Shown: positions 1 through 44,316, counted from the stretch's first letter. The stretch is 64,000 bases of DNA from Cyclina sinensis (GCA_012932295.1 JAAONU010000001.1:35619449-35683448), one strand, 5' to 3'. Translations and numbers: made by a program. Notes: generated by a model not told the origin, from the letters alone.

Positions 1-840
1 TCAGTTCTGACCCCAGGGTCATAATTTGAACAATCTTTGTAGAGGTCCACTAGATGATGCCTCTCACCAAATATCTAAGCTCCAGGCCTTGCAGTTTCTG
101 ACGAGAAGATTTTTAAAGAATTTACTATATAACTCTATGTAAAACATTTGACCCCTTGGGCGAAGCCAATTTTGACCCAGGGGCCATGATTTGAACAATC
201 TTGGTAGAGGTCTACTAGACAATGCTCAACGGCAAATATCTAAGCTCCATGTCTTGCGGTTTCTGACAAGAGGATTTTTAAAGTTTTCCCTCTATAACTC
301 TATGTAAATCAAGGGACCCCTGGGGCGGGGCCAGTCCTGACCCAAGGGTTAAAATTTGAACAATCTTGGTAGAGGTCAACTAGATGATGCCTTATACCAA
401 ATATCTAAGCTCCAGGCCTTGTGGTTTCTGACAAGAAGATTTTTAAAGTTTTCACTATATAACTCTATGTAAAATCAAGTGACCCCTAGGGCGGGGCCAG
501 TTCTGACCCAAGGGTCATAATTTGAACAATCTTGGTAGAGGCCCACTAGATGATGCTACATACCAAATATCTAAGCTCCAGGCCTTGCGGATTTTGAGAA
601 GAAGATTTTTAGAATTTTTCATTTTGCTTGCCATGGCAACCAGAGTTCTGCATAGAATTGAATTCTTTGACCAAATTTGATAGAGCTTCATGCAAGGAAC
701 ATCCCTGGCAAGTTTCATTGAATTTGACCCAGTGGTTTCAGAGGAAATGTCGTTTGAATAGAAATGTTGACGGTGCACGACGACGGACGACGGACGGAGG
801 GGGATCACAATATCTCACCATGTCACTGCGTGACAGGTGA
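1..840. repeat. Tandem array of ~165 bp units with (GACGGAC)-type tail
   Basis: About four units start near 9, 174, 339 and 505; each carries 'cataatttgaacaatctt' followed by 'ctaagctccaggccttg'. The last unit passes into a different tail containing 'gaatttgatagagcttcatg' and 'cgacgacggacgacggacgg'. The same tail type recurs near 9420-9560 and 62650-62790, so this is one end of a dispersed element. Short ORFs here are by-products of the array. The left edge is cut by the window. Confidence 0.85.
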
Positions 841-884
841 GCTAAAAAGCAAGAGAGAGTTAGTTAATTGTTCTCACATACTGC

Positions 885-1040
885 ACCCTGGTGTAGAGCT
901 AATAAATGAACCAAGGGGCATTATTTGAACTATCTTGGTACAAGACCTCTAGATGATGCCCCTTGCAGAAAGTCATAGCTCTAGGCCTTTTGGTTTCCCG
1001 ACAAGATTTTCAATGATTTCCCTATACATCAAACCGTTTC
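885..1040. repeat. Truncated copy of the 1-840 repeat unit
   Basis: This stretch repeats the 'tatttgaactatcttggta' and 'ctagatgatgcc' landmarks of the neighbouring array in a single diverged unit. It has no coding content. Confidence 0.55.
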
Positions 1041-2984
1041 GCACATTGCACATAAGGGCTGCAAAAGCTAAAAATAGAAAAGAAATCAAACAGCATCTCC
1101 TCCTCAATGACAATGAATTTTCCATCAAATTTCACGGAAATGTTCCTTATATACCCCTGCATTAAAATTGCTTAAACGGTTCTGCTCCATTGAACAAAAT
1201 GGCCACTGGAACTAAAAACAGGTTTTCTTCAATATATGGCTTCAATTACATCTCACAAGCTGTTATCACGAAATTGCCTCTGCCCCATGGATTTTTTTGT
1301 ATAAAATATGAGATCTTTGAATATCTTCAATTAGAAAATTTAATGTTGCATCTGATGTTTGCTTAACGGTAGACCCTCAAACATAGTACTCAGATGAGCG
1401 ATCCAGGGCCATCAAGGCCATTTTGTTTTTTAACTTTACCCAAACATAATGTAGGGTCACACATTTTACAGAAAATATGTGCAAAACTTTTAAACCTCTG
1501 TTTTTCTGAACTCATATGGCAAAGAGTTCTCACGTAGACAAACTGTAAAATTCTTGTGAGAAACCAAACGACCAAGACTTCTGAAATCTTTATGTGGCAT
1601 TGTCTAGTGAACATTTCCAAGATTGTTCCGAGAGTTATAATTGGCATTAATTTTGGGTACATAGACATTAAATGAAATCTTTTAAAACTTTTCCTGTTCA
1701 TAATTTGCTACAACTCGTGGATCAGATAATCAAATACAGTTATACAAACAAATTATTTTATAATCTGCTAGCCTGAAACCAATAAGTTGAGACTTTCTTT
1801 TGGTTTGTAGCTTTATCCACTGAACATTTTCATAGCTTTTCCACTTGGGTCATATTAGCCGTAAGTGGGGCTGGTACGTTTAACCTCAATTATAAAGGAA
1901 AATTCAAAGAACTATTTATGGAATCTTTTAATATTTGGCATGCAGCAATGTGTAGTTTTGTTTCTTTCACATGGATAATAGATCTGTTACACTGTAATTG
2001 TCACTTTCTGCAGATAAACTCAGGAGAGATGTTTAGGACCACATGGTCACCTTATTGTTAGTGATAAAAATATGCAGAAATTTCCAGTTTCTTTCTTAAG
2101 CACTAACCCCATTAAAGGTTTTGTTATAGTATCTTTGTTCTTATTTTACTCAAAATATGTTTCGGCACGCTAACATACCAATATGTTAAATACATAGATA
2201 TGTAAACACTAAGGAACGTCTTTTCTTCTGAATAGTTTGTAACTGTTTCGAATCAGCAGAAGTCATTGGATATAACGATGAACTCCTGATACAGAGGTTG
2301 CTAGTTTAAGTCCTACTAGGGATGTGGATTACCAGCAACTTTCTGCATTCAAGACTGTCAGTGCTAACAATGAATTGAAACCACGTGGGATAAATATAAT
2401 TGTAAGAGAAGAACTTGCTTCATGACCGCTGTAAGATACATAAGTTTAAACAAATTGTTTATTATAAATAGCATGGCAAATATTACAAATTTCTAAGTTG
2501 TCTGATAGTGAAATGACTACTGATAACTGGTCAGAGCATTTGCATGCATATACATGTACTTTTACCAAAGGATTCTTTTATCCATTGGTTTTGTATTCCT
2601 TGAAGGTGTTCGATGTGATATATTTGTTTGTGAGTTATTTGTGGTCACGTGTGCTAGTGCCAGATGACATATTTGCCTCCTAGTGGATAAATATAATGTT
2701 GGGTTTCTTCCAACATTTTCCTCCAGCTGAGACATTCTTGTATAAGAAAAAGAGTTGTCTTCTTTTTATCATGATGTTTGATAATTTTTCCATACTGAAT
2801 TAATATCAGTGCAGTTAACAAGCATACAATGTAACAACTTAGAATGACAAAGATAGCTTTCCTAAAATATTTGGTTGCTTATGATACATAATCATAACAA
2901 AAGCAGAATAGAGCATAACATTTATTTAATGGATGAAATGAAAGTTTCTCTTCCTTTCCAGTATCTATATACACTATATAAGAT
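1041..2984. other. Intergenic 3' flank of the receptor gene, paralogous to ~57.7-59.1 kb
   Basis: No gene seen. Several blocks are clearly similar to the flank of the second receptor copy. 'gccgtaagtggggctgg' near 1859 matches 'accgtaagtggggcttg' near 58449. The 2806-2920 block (with 'aaaatatttggttgcttatg') matches 58918-59030. This indicates a segmental tandem duplication that took the downstream flank with the gene. Confidence 0.7.
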
Positions 2985-3210
2985 AAAGTTATAGATGCAT
3001 GTAATATTTATATAAAGGAGATGTTTAATACATTACATTACATATAGAATTATACATGTTAGATATACACAAAGGAGACGTTTGATACACTTCGGTAGTT
3101 TTAGAAATATACATGTGAGATATACTCAAATGAGATGTTTTATACACTACATAAGTCATGAAAATGTACATGTGAAATTATACAAAGATGATGAATACAC
3201 TACATAAGAA
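2985..3210. repeat. Short ~48 bp minisatellite (ancestral-size version)
   Basis: About four or five units of the pattern 'aaatatacatgt...caaaggagatgttt...acactacat'. The array is interrupted at 3212 by an inserted element and resumes briefly at 3727. The same unit forms a much longer array at 59.7-62.0 kb. Confidence 0.8.
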
Positions 3211-3211
3211 A

Positions 3212-3725
3212 CTAGAAATGTTTCTGAAGGACACAGATGCCCCCGCAAAATGACACTGGACACAAACTTCACTTGGTAAATCACTATTTCACTATATCCA
3301 TATAAGGAATAAGCCAAAACTTCAAGTGTCCACTGTGACCTTGACCTTTGAGAGAGCAACATATTTCTTGCACGCGACATGTTGACTTCATATGATAATC
3401 ATTTATGCCAAAATATTTCGAAATCCATCCATGCACAACAAAGTTATGAGCCGCACATGGACAACTTTTTCACTCTATCCATATAAGGAATAAGCCAAAA
3501 CTTCAAGTGTCCACTGTAACCTTGACCTTTGAGCGAGCGACATATTTCTCGCAGAAAACATGTTGATTTCATATGATGATCACTTATGCCAAAATATTTC
3601 GAAATCCAACCATGCATAACAAAGTTATGAACCGGACACGAACATCTATTTTATGTGGTCCCCCACACACACGGACAGGGTAAACACTATATGCCCGCTC
3701 GCCATTGTCATGGTGGGGGCATAAT
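3212..3725 (+). mobile_element. Non-autonomous tandem-array element with hairpin end
   Basis: It interrupts the minisatellite: flanking units lie at about 3190-3211 and 3727-3770. The 5' end reads 'ctagaaatgtttc' followed by 'aggacacagatgccccc', and it contains two ~180 bp units sharing 'cactgtgaccttgaccttt'-type sequence. The 3' end is a hairpin, 'tatatgcccgc' paired with 'gtgggggcata'. Both ends match the element at 8481-9393 although the internal repeat differs. No protein is encoded. Resembles bivalve pearl-type elements (inference). Confidence 0.7.
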
Positions 3726-3845
3726 AAAAATATACATGTAGGATATAAACGTGAAAGGAGATGTTTAGTTCAGTATTCGAGCCAGAGCTTATAACGCTGA
3801 AGTTAAATCGGGACAATAGCTGCTTGATTTAAACACAATACTTTT
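3726..3845. repeat. Minisatellite remainder and spacer
   Basis: Contains 'aatatacatgtaggatata' and 'aaaggagatgtttag', the continuation of the array split by the inserted element. Confidence 0.6.
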
Positions 3846-5040
3846 TATAAGCCCGTCAAAGACGGGTCGTATTATCGGAACACCTATGGCGTCCGGGCGG
3901 CGTCCACAATGATGTCCGCTCTCTATTTCAAACAGTTGTTGTCCCATGTTCATGAAACTTGGGGAAAATGTTTATGTGCATAATATCTCGGCCAAGTTCG
4001 ATCACAAGCCAAATCGCTTCTCCCACCTCAGAGTTATGGCCCTTTATTTGTACAAAAAATAGCAAATTCGCCTTGTCCACTCTCTTATTCAAACAGTTGC
4101 TCTCCAATCTTCATGAAACGTGGGGAAAATGTTTATGGGCATAATATCTCGGCCAAGTTTGATAATCAGCCAAATCGCTTTAGGCACCTTAGAGTTATGG
4201 CTCTTTATTTGTACAAAAAATGGCAAATTCGCCTTGTCCGCTCTTTTACTCAAACAGTTGTTGTCTGATCTTCATGAAACTTGAGGGAAATGTTTATGGG
4301 CATAGTATCTCGACCAAGTTCGATAACCAGCCATATCGCGCTACACACTGTCAACTTATGGCTCTTAATATTTACAAATATGCCAAATTGGTCTCTGCTC
4401 TTAGTGAAACTGTTGTTCGTTGATCTTCATGAATGTTTGTGGAATCGTTGGTGTCTATAATATCTTTACCAAGTTCGATAACCAGCCAAAATCGCTTCAC
4501 CCACCTCAGAGTAATGGCCCTTTATTTTTCAAAAAAAGGCAATTTCGCCTTGTCCATTCTCTAATCCAAACAGTTGTTCTCCAATCTTCATGAAACTTGG
4601 GGAAAATGTTTATGGGCATAATATCTCGGCCAAGTTTGATAATCAGCCAAATCGCTTTAGGCACCTGAGAGTTATGGCTCTTTATTTGTACAAAAAATGG
4701 CAAATTCGCCTTGTCCGCTCTTTTACTCAAACAGTTGTTGTCTGATCTTCATGAAACTTGAGGGAAATGTTTATGGGCATAGTATCTCGACCAAGTTCGA
4801 TAACCAGCCATATCGCGCTACACACTTCCAACTTATGGCTCTTAATATTTACAAATATGCCAAATTGGTCTCTGCTCTTAGTGAAACTGTTGTTCGTTGA
4901 TCTTCATGAATGTTTGTGGAATCGTTGGTGTCTATAATATCTTTACCAAGTTTGATAACAAGCCAAATCACCACAGACACTTCTAAGCGCTAGCCCTCAA
5001 ATCATCAAAAAGCTGCAAAATTCACCTTCCAGCCTGTTCT
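3846..5040 (-). mobile_element. Tandem-array element with higher-order ~477 bp duplication
   Basis: It begins with the hairpin 'agcccgtcaaagacgggtcg' followed by 'tattat', the reverse complement of the terminal hairpins at 33427, 53257 and 55540, so the element lies in reverse. Inside are ~160 bp units with 'cttcatgaaacttg' and 'tatctcggccaagttcgat'. Two blocks about 477 bp apart (from ~4080 and ~4557) are nearly identical, so the same 67-residue shadow ORF appears twice. Non-coding. Confidence 0.75.
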
Positions 5041-7325
5041 GACTATCAACAGAAGACTTCTGTACTCATATAAAATCAAAGGTCGGTATAGTTGTAGCCA
5101 TGCACATGTTTACTCTCATCCATGCATCTGTAAACTCATATCATTACATGGGTACAGAGAAAGATAACTGTTACACTTTTCCTTATCATGTGGTCCTGTA
5201 GACAGATGACCCAGAGATTTCAATAGCTTTTGAAAACCAGGGGTCATCTGACCCCTGTTGAGAATTTTCAAGCAGTCATAATCAGATCGTCGCGGGTCAC
5301 ATCTTATGTTCATTCAACTTTACTACTTATAAAAATTCTTTTACTTCATTTTGATATATTTTCTAGGGCCAAATAAGTATTTACTTTATAATTAAAATGC
5401 AATATAAAATCCATTATAGTACTACATGGTTCCTGTGATATAATTGACATCTCTGTAAATACCCCATAATTCTTTGGTATTAATTTGGCTGGTTATCAAA
5501 TTTATTTGGGTTATAACGATTCCTGCATGTACACACATCTCTGTCAAACTTTTCAACCATTTACAAAATTTTCGACGGGCGTATTTTGTGGCAGTTTGGC
5601 ACTCTTGTTATTTTTGTATAAATTTTTCAATCGGGTACATTCGCTTAAATATAGCTCTACATTATTTAGTGTTTTCTTGATTGTAAAGTCAAATGTTCCA
5701 CGAGTTTTTGCAGTAATATGTAATGAGATAGTGCTTTGCTTTAATATTTTAGAGAAATTAAGATGAAATAGTATTTTTTCAGCCTCTATTCTAATAGTGT
5801 GACAAAAACAAACAACAGTGGCAGATTTACCAGTGGGTTGGGTATGGTAATGGTGGTGGCACGCAAGGCTAAATAACCCATTAAGGTTGAATAGTTATCT
5901 TTTTTTATTGAAATTATTTTTTTAGTATTTCATCTTGTGGCTAAGACATAAATATATAAGACAGAACTATTGGTAGAATAGGGCCTTTCTGCTGTCTAGT
6001 GATCTCAGGGCCCGACTTTTCTTACAAAGTAAATATATACATGTATTGTATTTTTTTTATTTTTTTTACTTTATAATAAAAAGTTCTATCAAATAAAAAC
6101 AATGAAAAAAACTGAAAAAGGATTATGAAATATCCTTCGATGTGAAGATTCAATTGTGTGAAAGCGAATATGGTACACATGTTAATGCTATGAATGATGT
6201 TGCTAATAAAGCTTTAAAAATACACAAATGCACCAAAAATATATTCAGATAACACCAAATTATACAGAAATTTATTCTGATTACTTTTCAAACGTGTTCT
6301 GTAATTAAAAAACAACTCTACAGGATTAAACTTTATGCAGAAAAAGGTATTTTTTGGCCAATTTTTTAATGTTATTTTGAACATAAAGGAATCAAAATGT
6401 TCTTTTTTTCTAAATATCTGAAGTGAAAAGAAGACTACAATTACTACAAACAACAAATAACGGTGATATTGTTGGAAATGATGGATGCTCCCCAAACAAA
6501 CACAAGAGAGTAAAACAAATGTGCAGTTGAGGAAGGTCTAGAAAGAAGTTGTTTTGTGTTTCATGATGAAGAGATCTGTGTTTGAAATATTATGAAACTA
6601 TGGTTGAAAACGAATGAGAAGTAATTTGGGGTGTGGGCTGATATAATAAGCGTGAAATTACTTATAAGATAATAAGGAAAACGTTGAAACAGAACTTGTT
6701 AAACATTTGGGTAATAATTAAGTTGCATAACCCTCTAAATCTTTGCAAAAGCAACAAATAAAATAGAATTATAATGAGACACTTTATTACATATTGGTAT
6801 GTCAATACAGGGAACGTGGGGTGCGGGCTAATAAGTAAAAATTTTCAGTCAAAAATAATTTCACCCCATTATAGTTTTTCTTTTCAAAGTGTAAATGACG
6901 TAAATGCGTTTTCCCCTGTGTTCTATATAAAAAATGCAAAGCATTGTCACACCTAACCAGGCCCATTTTAGATTCTTTTGTCTGTCACAAGTGCTCGTAA
7001 TGAAATCTTATTAGAAAAAAACAACCGGGATATTGTATGTATGTTTCTCAAATAAAACTGCTCTAACCTGGTAATACTACTCATATTGGCAGTGAGCTGC
7101 ACTTCACCAAACACAATATTCTCTCTTATCTTTTCCACTAAAATGTTAAAATACATCCACAAAGAAATTTCCACCAAAACTAGACTATAACTCCAAACCT
7201 ATTGTACTAAGTTGTTGAAAGTTGACAAAATGATAGAATACAGTAAGAGAAATGCACTGTACAGGAATAATAACTCTTTCTTTGTACATTTTGGAATTAT
7301 CTCCCTTAGTTAAATATTACTTGTA
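5041..7325. other. Intergenic, no recognised feature
   Basis: AT-rich sequence with homopolymer runs (for example near 6050 and 6100). I see no protein family, RNA gene or clear repeat structure. The short ORFs have no recognisable composition. Confidence 0.5.
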
Positions 7326-8040
7326 CACTTCCTATGAAACTTTCCATAAGTTCCATTCGGTGGTTGCTGAGAAATAGTTTGTACAAAAATTAAAATTAAA
7401 AATGCATAAAACAGGCATAACTTTGTTGAAAATCAGTGAACCATAACATGCTGCTAACATGCATAGCTCCTGTTGGCAGAAAACATTCCTATAAAGTTTC
7501 AATAAATTCCAGTCAGTGGTTGCTGAGAAATAGTCCGGACAATCTTGACAGCAGAAAAGGTTTGAAAGGGGCATAACTTCGTGAAAAATCATTGAACCGA
7601 AATATGCTGCTAATATGCACAGCTCCTCTTGGTAGTAAAGCTTCCTACAAAGTTTCCTTAAATTCCAGCCCGTTGTTGATAAATAGGCCGGAGAAAATTT
7701 CGGGACGGACAGACAGATAGACAGACGGATGGACAAAGTGGCGACTATATGCATCCCCATTGGGGAGCATGTCACTTTCTATGAAACTTTCGATAAGTTC
7801 CACTCGATGATTGCTGAGAAATAGTCTGGACAAAAAAATAATAATTAAAATGCATGAAACAGGCATAATTTAGTGAAAAATCATTGAACCAGAACATGCT
7901 GCTAATATGCACAGCTCCTCTTTGTAGTAAAGCTTCCTGTAAAATTTAAATGAATTCCAGTTGGTGGTTGCTGAGAAATAGTCCAGACAAACTTCATTGC
8001 TGAAGAGGCTTGAAAGGGGCATAACTCTGTGAAAAATATG
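7326..8040. repeat. Tandem array (~160 bp units) with internal hairpin end
   Basis: Units carry 'gtggttgctgagaaatagt' and 'acatgctgctaa'. A purine-rich 'gacggacagacagatagacag' type stretch near 7703 leads to the hairpin 'atgcatccccattggggagcat' at about 7748-7769, after which unit sequence resumes to 8040. It ends about 30 bp from the receptor stop codon, so the 3' UTR of gene A probably runs into it. Confidence 0.75.
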
Positions 8041-8070
8041 TGAGAGTTGTTTTTCCTTTAACGTTTCATT

Positions 8071-39385
<31,315 letters not shown>

Positions 39386-39431
39386 TTTGAAGTAATCCGT
39401 CCTTTGTGAAAGACGAAATTGGGCGTCTCAG

Positions 39432-39441
39432 TTTTATATAA
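39432..39441 (-). promoter_or_regulatory. Candidate TATA box of gene A
   Basis: On the minus strand GGCTTATATAAAACTGAG lies about 50 bp upstream of the start codon, which would give a short 5' UTR of roughly 20 nt. Position-based inference only. Confidence 0.45.
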
Positions 39442-39584
39442 GCCATGACATGAGCCTCGTTTTAAAAACCAGTCATAAACTTTAAATCTACAGTGCACAA
39501 TTGTAAACATTATTTCAAGCTTCTTTTTGAACGATTTCTCCACTAATGGTTGACATCTTTTTCAACTTGATCAGCTCTGAATCA

Positions 39585-39735
39585 GACGTTAGAGACGAAG
39601 GACCGTTAGTTTCAGTGTCGGGGGAAAAATATCAGCGGAGATATTTTGCTTAGCCCGGGAATCGAACTAAGAACCATATGTATACTTACCCAGTTGTCTA
39701 CCTATTGATTAATAGCTAAACGGGTGAGCTCTAGC
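39585..39735 (-). mobile_element. Possible tRNA-derived SINE fragment
   Basis: The minus strand carries a tRNA-like stretch with box B-like 'agttcgattcccggg' about 65 bp after a 'gctcacccgtttagct' start, and a tail 'atatttttcccccgacact'. No matching acceptor stem for a functional tRNA. Confidence 0.4.
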
Positions 39736-41793
39736 ATAAACATACCTTGTCAAAATGTATAGCAAATGTCACATGTGAAGCTCCAAAGTTCAAGCATTTT
39801 TCCAGTAGAATAAACAGTGACAATATTATATTAGTGATCGTTATAAAGGCAATCTAAAAAAGGTCTACCCTACAGACGACTGATGAATGTTTTGTGCCAT
39901 CTTGTTTTCTAACTTAGTCAAGTGGGTAGGGTAAAATTCGACCTACTCATGGGGTGTTATTTGGGTCAAGCCGGGTACTTAACAGTTTTCTGAACAATTT
40001 TAGTTGAATCTGGCTTCATTTTGTAATTCTTGTGCATTTTCATATTATCTTAAATTTCACTTAAAAGTTTTACTGTTTTCAGTTCGATGCAGAATTGTTT
40101 TAAAACAGTACAACCGTAACCGATAACTTTGTACTGACAGTGTTTGTATTATCTTTTTTTTTGAAATACTAATCCTGTACCATTTTTATTTCAGACAACT
40201 GCTAATATCATTTTATGTATATATTCATTTACGTGCTGAAGCATCGCCTAAATAATCCTAGTAATAAAATGACAGCACAGATTACTTAATATGTTTTGAC
40301 GTATTATTTATAAGCAAACAACACCGAAGTCTACTCATTTATGTCATTTACATTTTTATTGACATCAATCGGTTATATAGTGCTCTTATATGTCTTACGA
40401 CGCTAACGTCTCTACAGACGTTGCAAGTTTCAGCAAACCCCACCCTGTGTAAAAAGCTCACCCTTATAGTTTTAGAAGCAACTGACTAAATAAAATCATT
40501 TGTTAAAATGCAGACCTCTGGAAACTGAGATTTGACACAAAGTTACTAATACCATGTGTAGACTATCATGTTGCTGGTCTGGGCCCAGATTTGCATAGAT
40601 TAAAACAAAATAAATATCTTTTTTTTTAACTTGTAGTTTAAGTAAACGCCAAGTTCGTGTTAATGCACAAAAGCTTTTGGGATTCGCGTGTTTTCCCACC
40701 CTCACCATAATAATGGCGGAGGTGCATCAGTGTTTGACGCAGATGATGCAGGTGTCGGCTTTCCAGGTAAAATATTTTTGCAGATTTGCGCTGTTCCAGG
40801 ACCTGATAACATGATGTCTGTTATGCCAAAGTTTGTGTAAGAAACATATAAACACTATGATTCGTACTATGATAAAGTTTTACATCATCCAGTTTCAAGA
40901 ATTGTTTACTTTACTACCAGATTCCTTGTATAAATTCTATCAAGTTCGTATGTTAATCACTAAAGATTAATTTCTGAGTCTTGTCCACTAAAGCGGACGA
41001 GTCTGTACCTCACATACACATTCCTAGTAGTTTTCTTTTTACCCTCTTGTAAAATGTAATAATTTTTCATATGTTTTGTTTTATTAGTAGATGTAAAGCG
41101 TTGCAGAAGAAGGCTTTGTCGATGCCTATCTATTTTCTCCATAAATCACATGGCTGCAGTTTAGCTGATTGCAACCTGTAGCCGTGTTGCGTCTTCATCT
41201 TTTATGGCAGCATGGTAACGTTGAGCAGGACTGTGAGAACTCCGACTGATTCAACAAGAGGATCTAGTAATTAACCAGCAAAACTCTCTGATTTACCTCT
41301 GATGCCCTTTCAGGACGATGTTGTGAACACAGAGCAGAAATCCAAGTACTTCTTTCATCGTTACACTGAACAAACGTTGGTTCCCAAAAGCGGCCGAACC
41401 TCTGTTACATATTTGGCTGATATGCTAGAAATGAAAAATCTGAAAATAAACATAGTTACGTTAGTTTATAAGACTATTGACAAAATTTCAGTGAGCTAAG
41501 ACTGGATGAAAGACAGGTTTGGGCGAAAAAGGGTTATCGAGTTTTACAAGGTAAAACGGCAGTTTAATTAATTCATTATTTTGAATGCGAATAATTTCAG
41601 TACTACAGGTTTTAGATGTGAAATGGTCAGATAAAAATTACAATTCAGCTGATGATGATCACCAGTACAAGTACATATATATATGTATAATCTGAATTTT
41701 CGTAATAGATGCACTTTTTAAACCAGTTTTAGATAATTATGTTTGTCTGCGTCTTTTTCGTTTTAGACTTCATTCTGATAATATTATTTATTG
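39736..41793. other. Intergenic, nothing recognised
   Basis: Upstream of gene A. A 61-codon open stretch near 41318-41499 has no recognisable family. No repeats of note. Confidence 0.45.
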
Positions 41794-42222
41794 AAAGCGA
41801 CTGACTCACAGAATTAGGCTTATGTTTTTTTTACATTAAAGAGAAGTTTATATACTATAGAAACACCATAATTCTATGTTTCTACACAACATAAAAACTG
41901 AAAAAAAAATTCAATAGGTCTTTTGAACACATGCTCTTCCAGTTAGTAAAGCTTAAAGCGGCGATCTAAACCACTGATTCAGAAAGCCATGATAATAACA
42001 TTTGTCAAAATTAACAATATAAATAATAAAGTATCTACCCTGTGACTAACGGGGTAAATTTTTTACCGATAAAATTGTGTAAACGTTTCTATTATGATAT
42101 ATTTCTGTAACATAAATAAGTCAATAACTTAGTTTAGATATGTTCCTCACAATTACAACTAGAATTTACGTACGAATATACATTTTTGTGCATCGTCGAC
42201 CGAGCTGTGAGTCAGTCGCTTT
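41794..42222. mobile_element. TIR (MITE-like) element
   Basis: 'aaagcgactgactcacag' at 41794-41811 is matched by its complement 'ctgtgagtcagtcgcttt' at 42205-42222. Both ends lie next to 'tttattg'/'caataaa' sequence. No coding content. Confidence 0.7.
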
Positions 42223-43175
42223 AAACAATAAATAAAATAAGAAACTCACTAATCCGAAACATCCATTTTCTCGTCAACAATGCGACTGCAGAATATTAAC
42301 GTTACAATCTGTTATAAAGCTCCCCAGTACGCCCTAAATAAATAAATGAGTTATAAACTGCCGATATCGAATGAAATATGTCACTCGTTAAATCGTCCTA
42401 ACAGTAAAAATAAAGATACATTTTGTCGACAAAGTAATGCCGACTTTTGCGCTATTTATCTCGAATAACGGCATATTCTTCTTGCAGAATGTGATATTTT
42501 CCAGGTACCTCGACCGTCATTTTGCATCATGTTACTGATATTTGCAAAAAAATATAGCAAATCACGAGGTCCATAAACGTTTCCGTAGTTTTAAGATTTA
42601 TGCTCACATGATTAAATATAAACTGACCTAGTTTAATAAATTATACTAATGATATATCAAAAATACATAAATTAACATTACATTTTGCTGACTTCATTCC
42701 AAATTTTAATGGTTTTTAGATAAAATATTAATGAAATAGATAAAAGATCAAGAGAAGTGAACACAATCTCGAAATGCCGAAGCAGTAGCCAAATTATAAC
42801 GTTGGTTATTTACGTTGGACACCAAATGTAACAGACGATAAAATTGTCGTGGCTCGACCGGGACTCGAACCCGGTGCATTCCACTTAAAGAGAAAATATC
42901 TATACCAAAGATGGTAGTAGCAAGATAAAAAGGAAAAAGGCAGTTCTCGTCAGAGATAAGCTGTTAACTGTTAACGTTTTGTATACCGGCAGAAATACTG
43001 AATAGTAGGATGGAGAAAAACGTGTATTGTTTCATGAAACATTTGAGGCTTAAAAAATTGTCTCGATGATTGTGAATTTCATTATTTTGATTGTAATTTT
43101 GATAATGTTTTTACACGTGAAACGTAGCAAAACAATGTTTAATTTTTTTATTTGGATGGGTATCGACCTGAAAGC
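42223..43175. other. Intergenic; one tRNA T-arm-like stretch near 42851-42880
   Basis: The minus strand has 'ccgggttcgagtcccgg', a perfect T-arm/box B, followed by TCGAGCCA, but no complementary 5' acceptor is found. It is more likely a SINE or tRNA fragment than a gene. The rest is unremarkable. Confidence 0.4.
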
Positions 43176-43179
43176 TTAA

Positions 43180-44018
43180 AGGTGGCCAATCTGATGTTTT
43201 CAAGTGGCACACCGATTGAAAGTAACCATCACAGTTTTGGAAAATACACAGACTATTGGTTTCTAATCGTTGAAAAAACTATAATTGCTTATAGCTAAAT
43301 TAATTGATTGCATATAATATATGCATTATTTTCCTACTGAACATAGTTGCAAAATGATAAAATATTTTTTGACTAGCCCAGTCTTCTATAAATTTTCAGT
43401 TAAATTGTATATGATTATTTCTTGTATGCACTGAAGAAAATGATTCTATGTTATTATTTGGTAAAAGTTTTTAATTGCTTAAACATATTTCATGTTCCAA
43501 CAAATTTTCTTGACCATAAATATTTCGATCTTTTTGAACAAGAATATCGCTTTAATAATTTTGACCTAGTTGACGCATACCAACCCAAAAAAAACATTTA
43601 GGAGTATTTTCAATTCACAAATTGAAGGGTTTTCTATCTTGGTTGCGCAAATAAGTTAGCTATTTCAAGATTGGCGCGAAAATGTTTGGAGAAGATCGGA
43701 TGTTGGTAACGGTGCATTCTAGGAAGCTGTTATACCAAAACAAATTGTCTAGGCCGCCAAAGACAAGAAGCGGATCTGCAAAAAAAAATGTATTTTCGAT
43801 ATTTACATAGGTGGCGCTATGAAATAAAAGTATTCGGCCCACATGTAAAAATAAACGGGGAAACCGCTAGCTTCAAAACCAGAACATCCGTTTTTCAACC
43901 AATCTTATCTAAATTCATGCCAAATTGACATCCTTTATTAGTTACATATACATTCTATATCATTTTGTTACAAAATATAATCACAGCTGATTTTTTAAAG
44001 GAATCAGATTAACTACCT
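43180..44018. mobile_element. TTAA-flanked TIR element
   Basis: TTAA (43176-43179) then AGGTGGCCAATCTGAT; at the other end ATCAGATTAACTACCT then TTAA (44019-44022). Imperfect ~16-20 bp TIRs and the same target as the element at 32854, but a different sequence. No transposase recognised. Confidence 0.65.
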
Positions 44019-44316
44019 TTAAAGTCCAACGGAGGGTATTGTGGTGTATGCTTGTTTTACAAATCTGAATTATTTAATTAATTAATATCGGTTATTGACC
44101 GTGTTAACAAATTTTAAAGGTGTTCTTTGTGTAAAAATTATGTAAATCCCTTTTTGGTTTAGAAGAAGGTTTGTATATTTGTCTCGTTTATATCCCTCGA
44201 GTAATTCGGTATACTATTGGTCTCACGAAATAAGCCTTTTTGAAACTGTAGAGAACAATATTAGGTAATATACACAGCAGGGCATAGTCTCTGTTATTGG
44301 AGATTAAAATGATAGT

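Noticed and set aside
4220..4900. Two nearly identical 67-residue ORFs
   Set aside because: Products of the 477 bp higher-order duplication in a non-coding array.
7332..7775. 147-residue ORF on the minus strand
   Set aside because: Tandem-array translation; the same peptide pieces repeat with frame drift.
41318..41499. Possible plus-strand exon after 'ctttcag' (DDVVNTEQKSKYFFHRY)
   Set aside because: No recognisable family, no clear donor, no neighbouring exons.
42851..42880. tRNA gene
   Set aside because: The T-arm is perfect but no complementary acceptor or D-arm is found at the expected distance.
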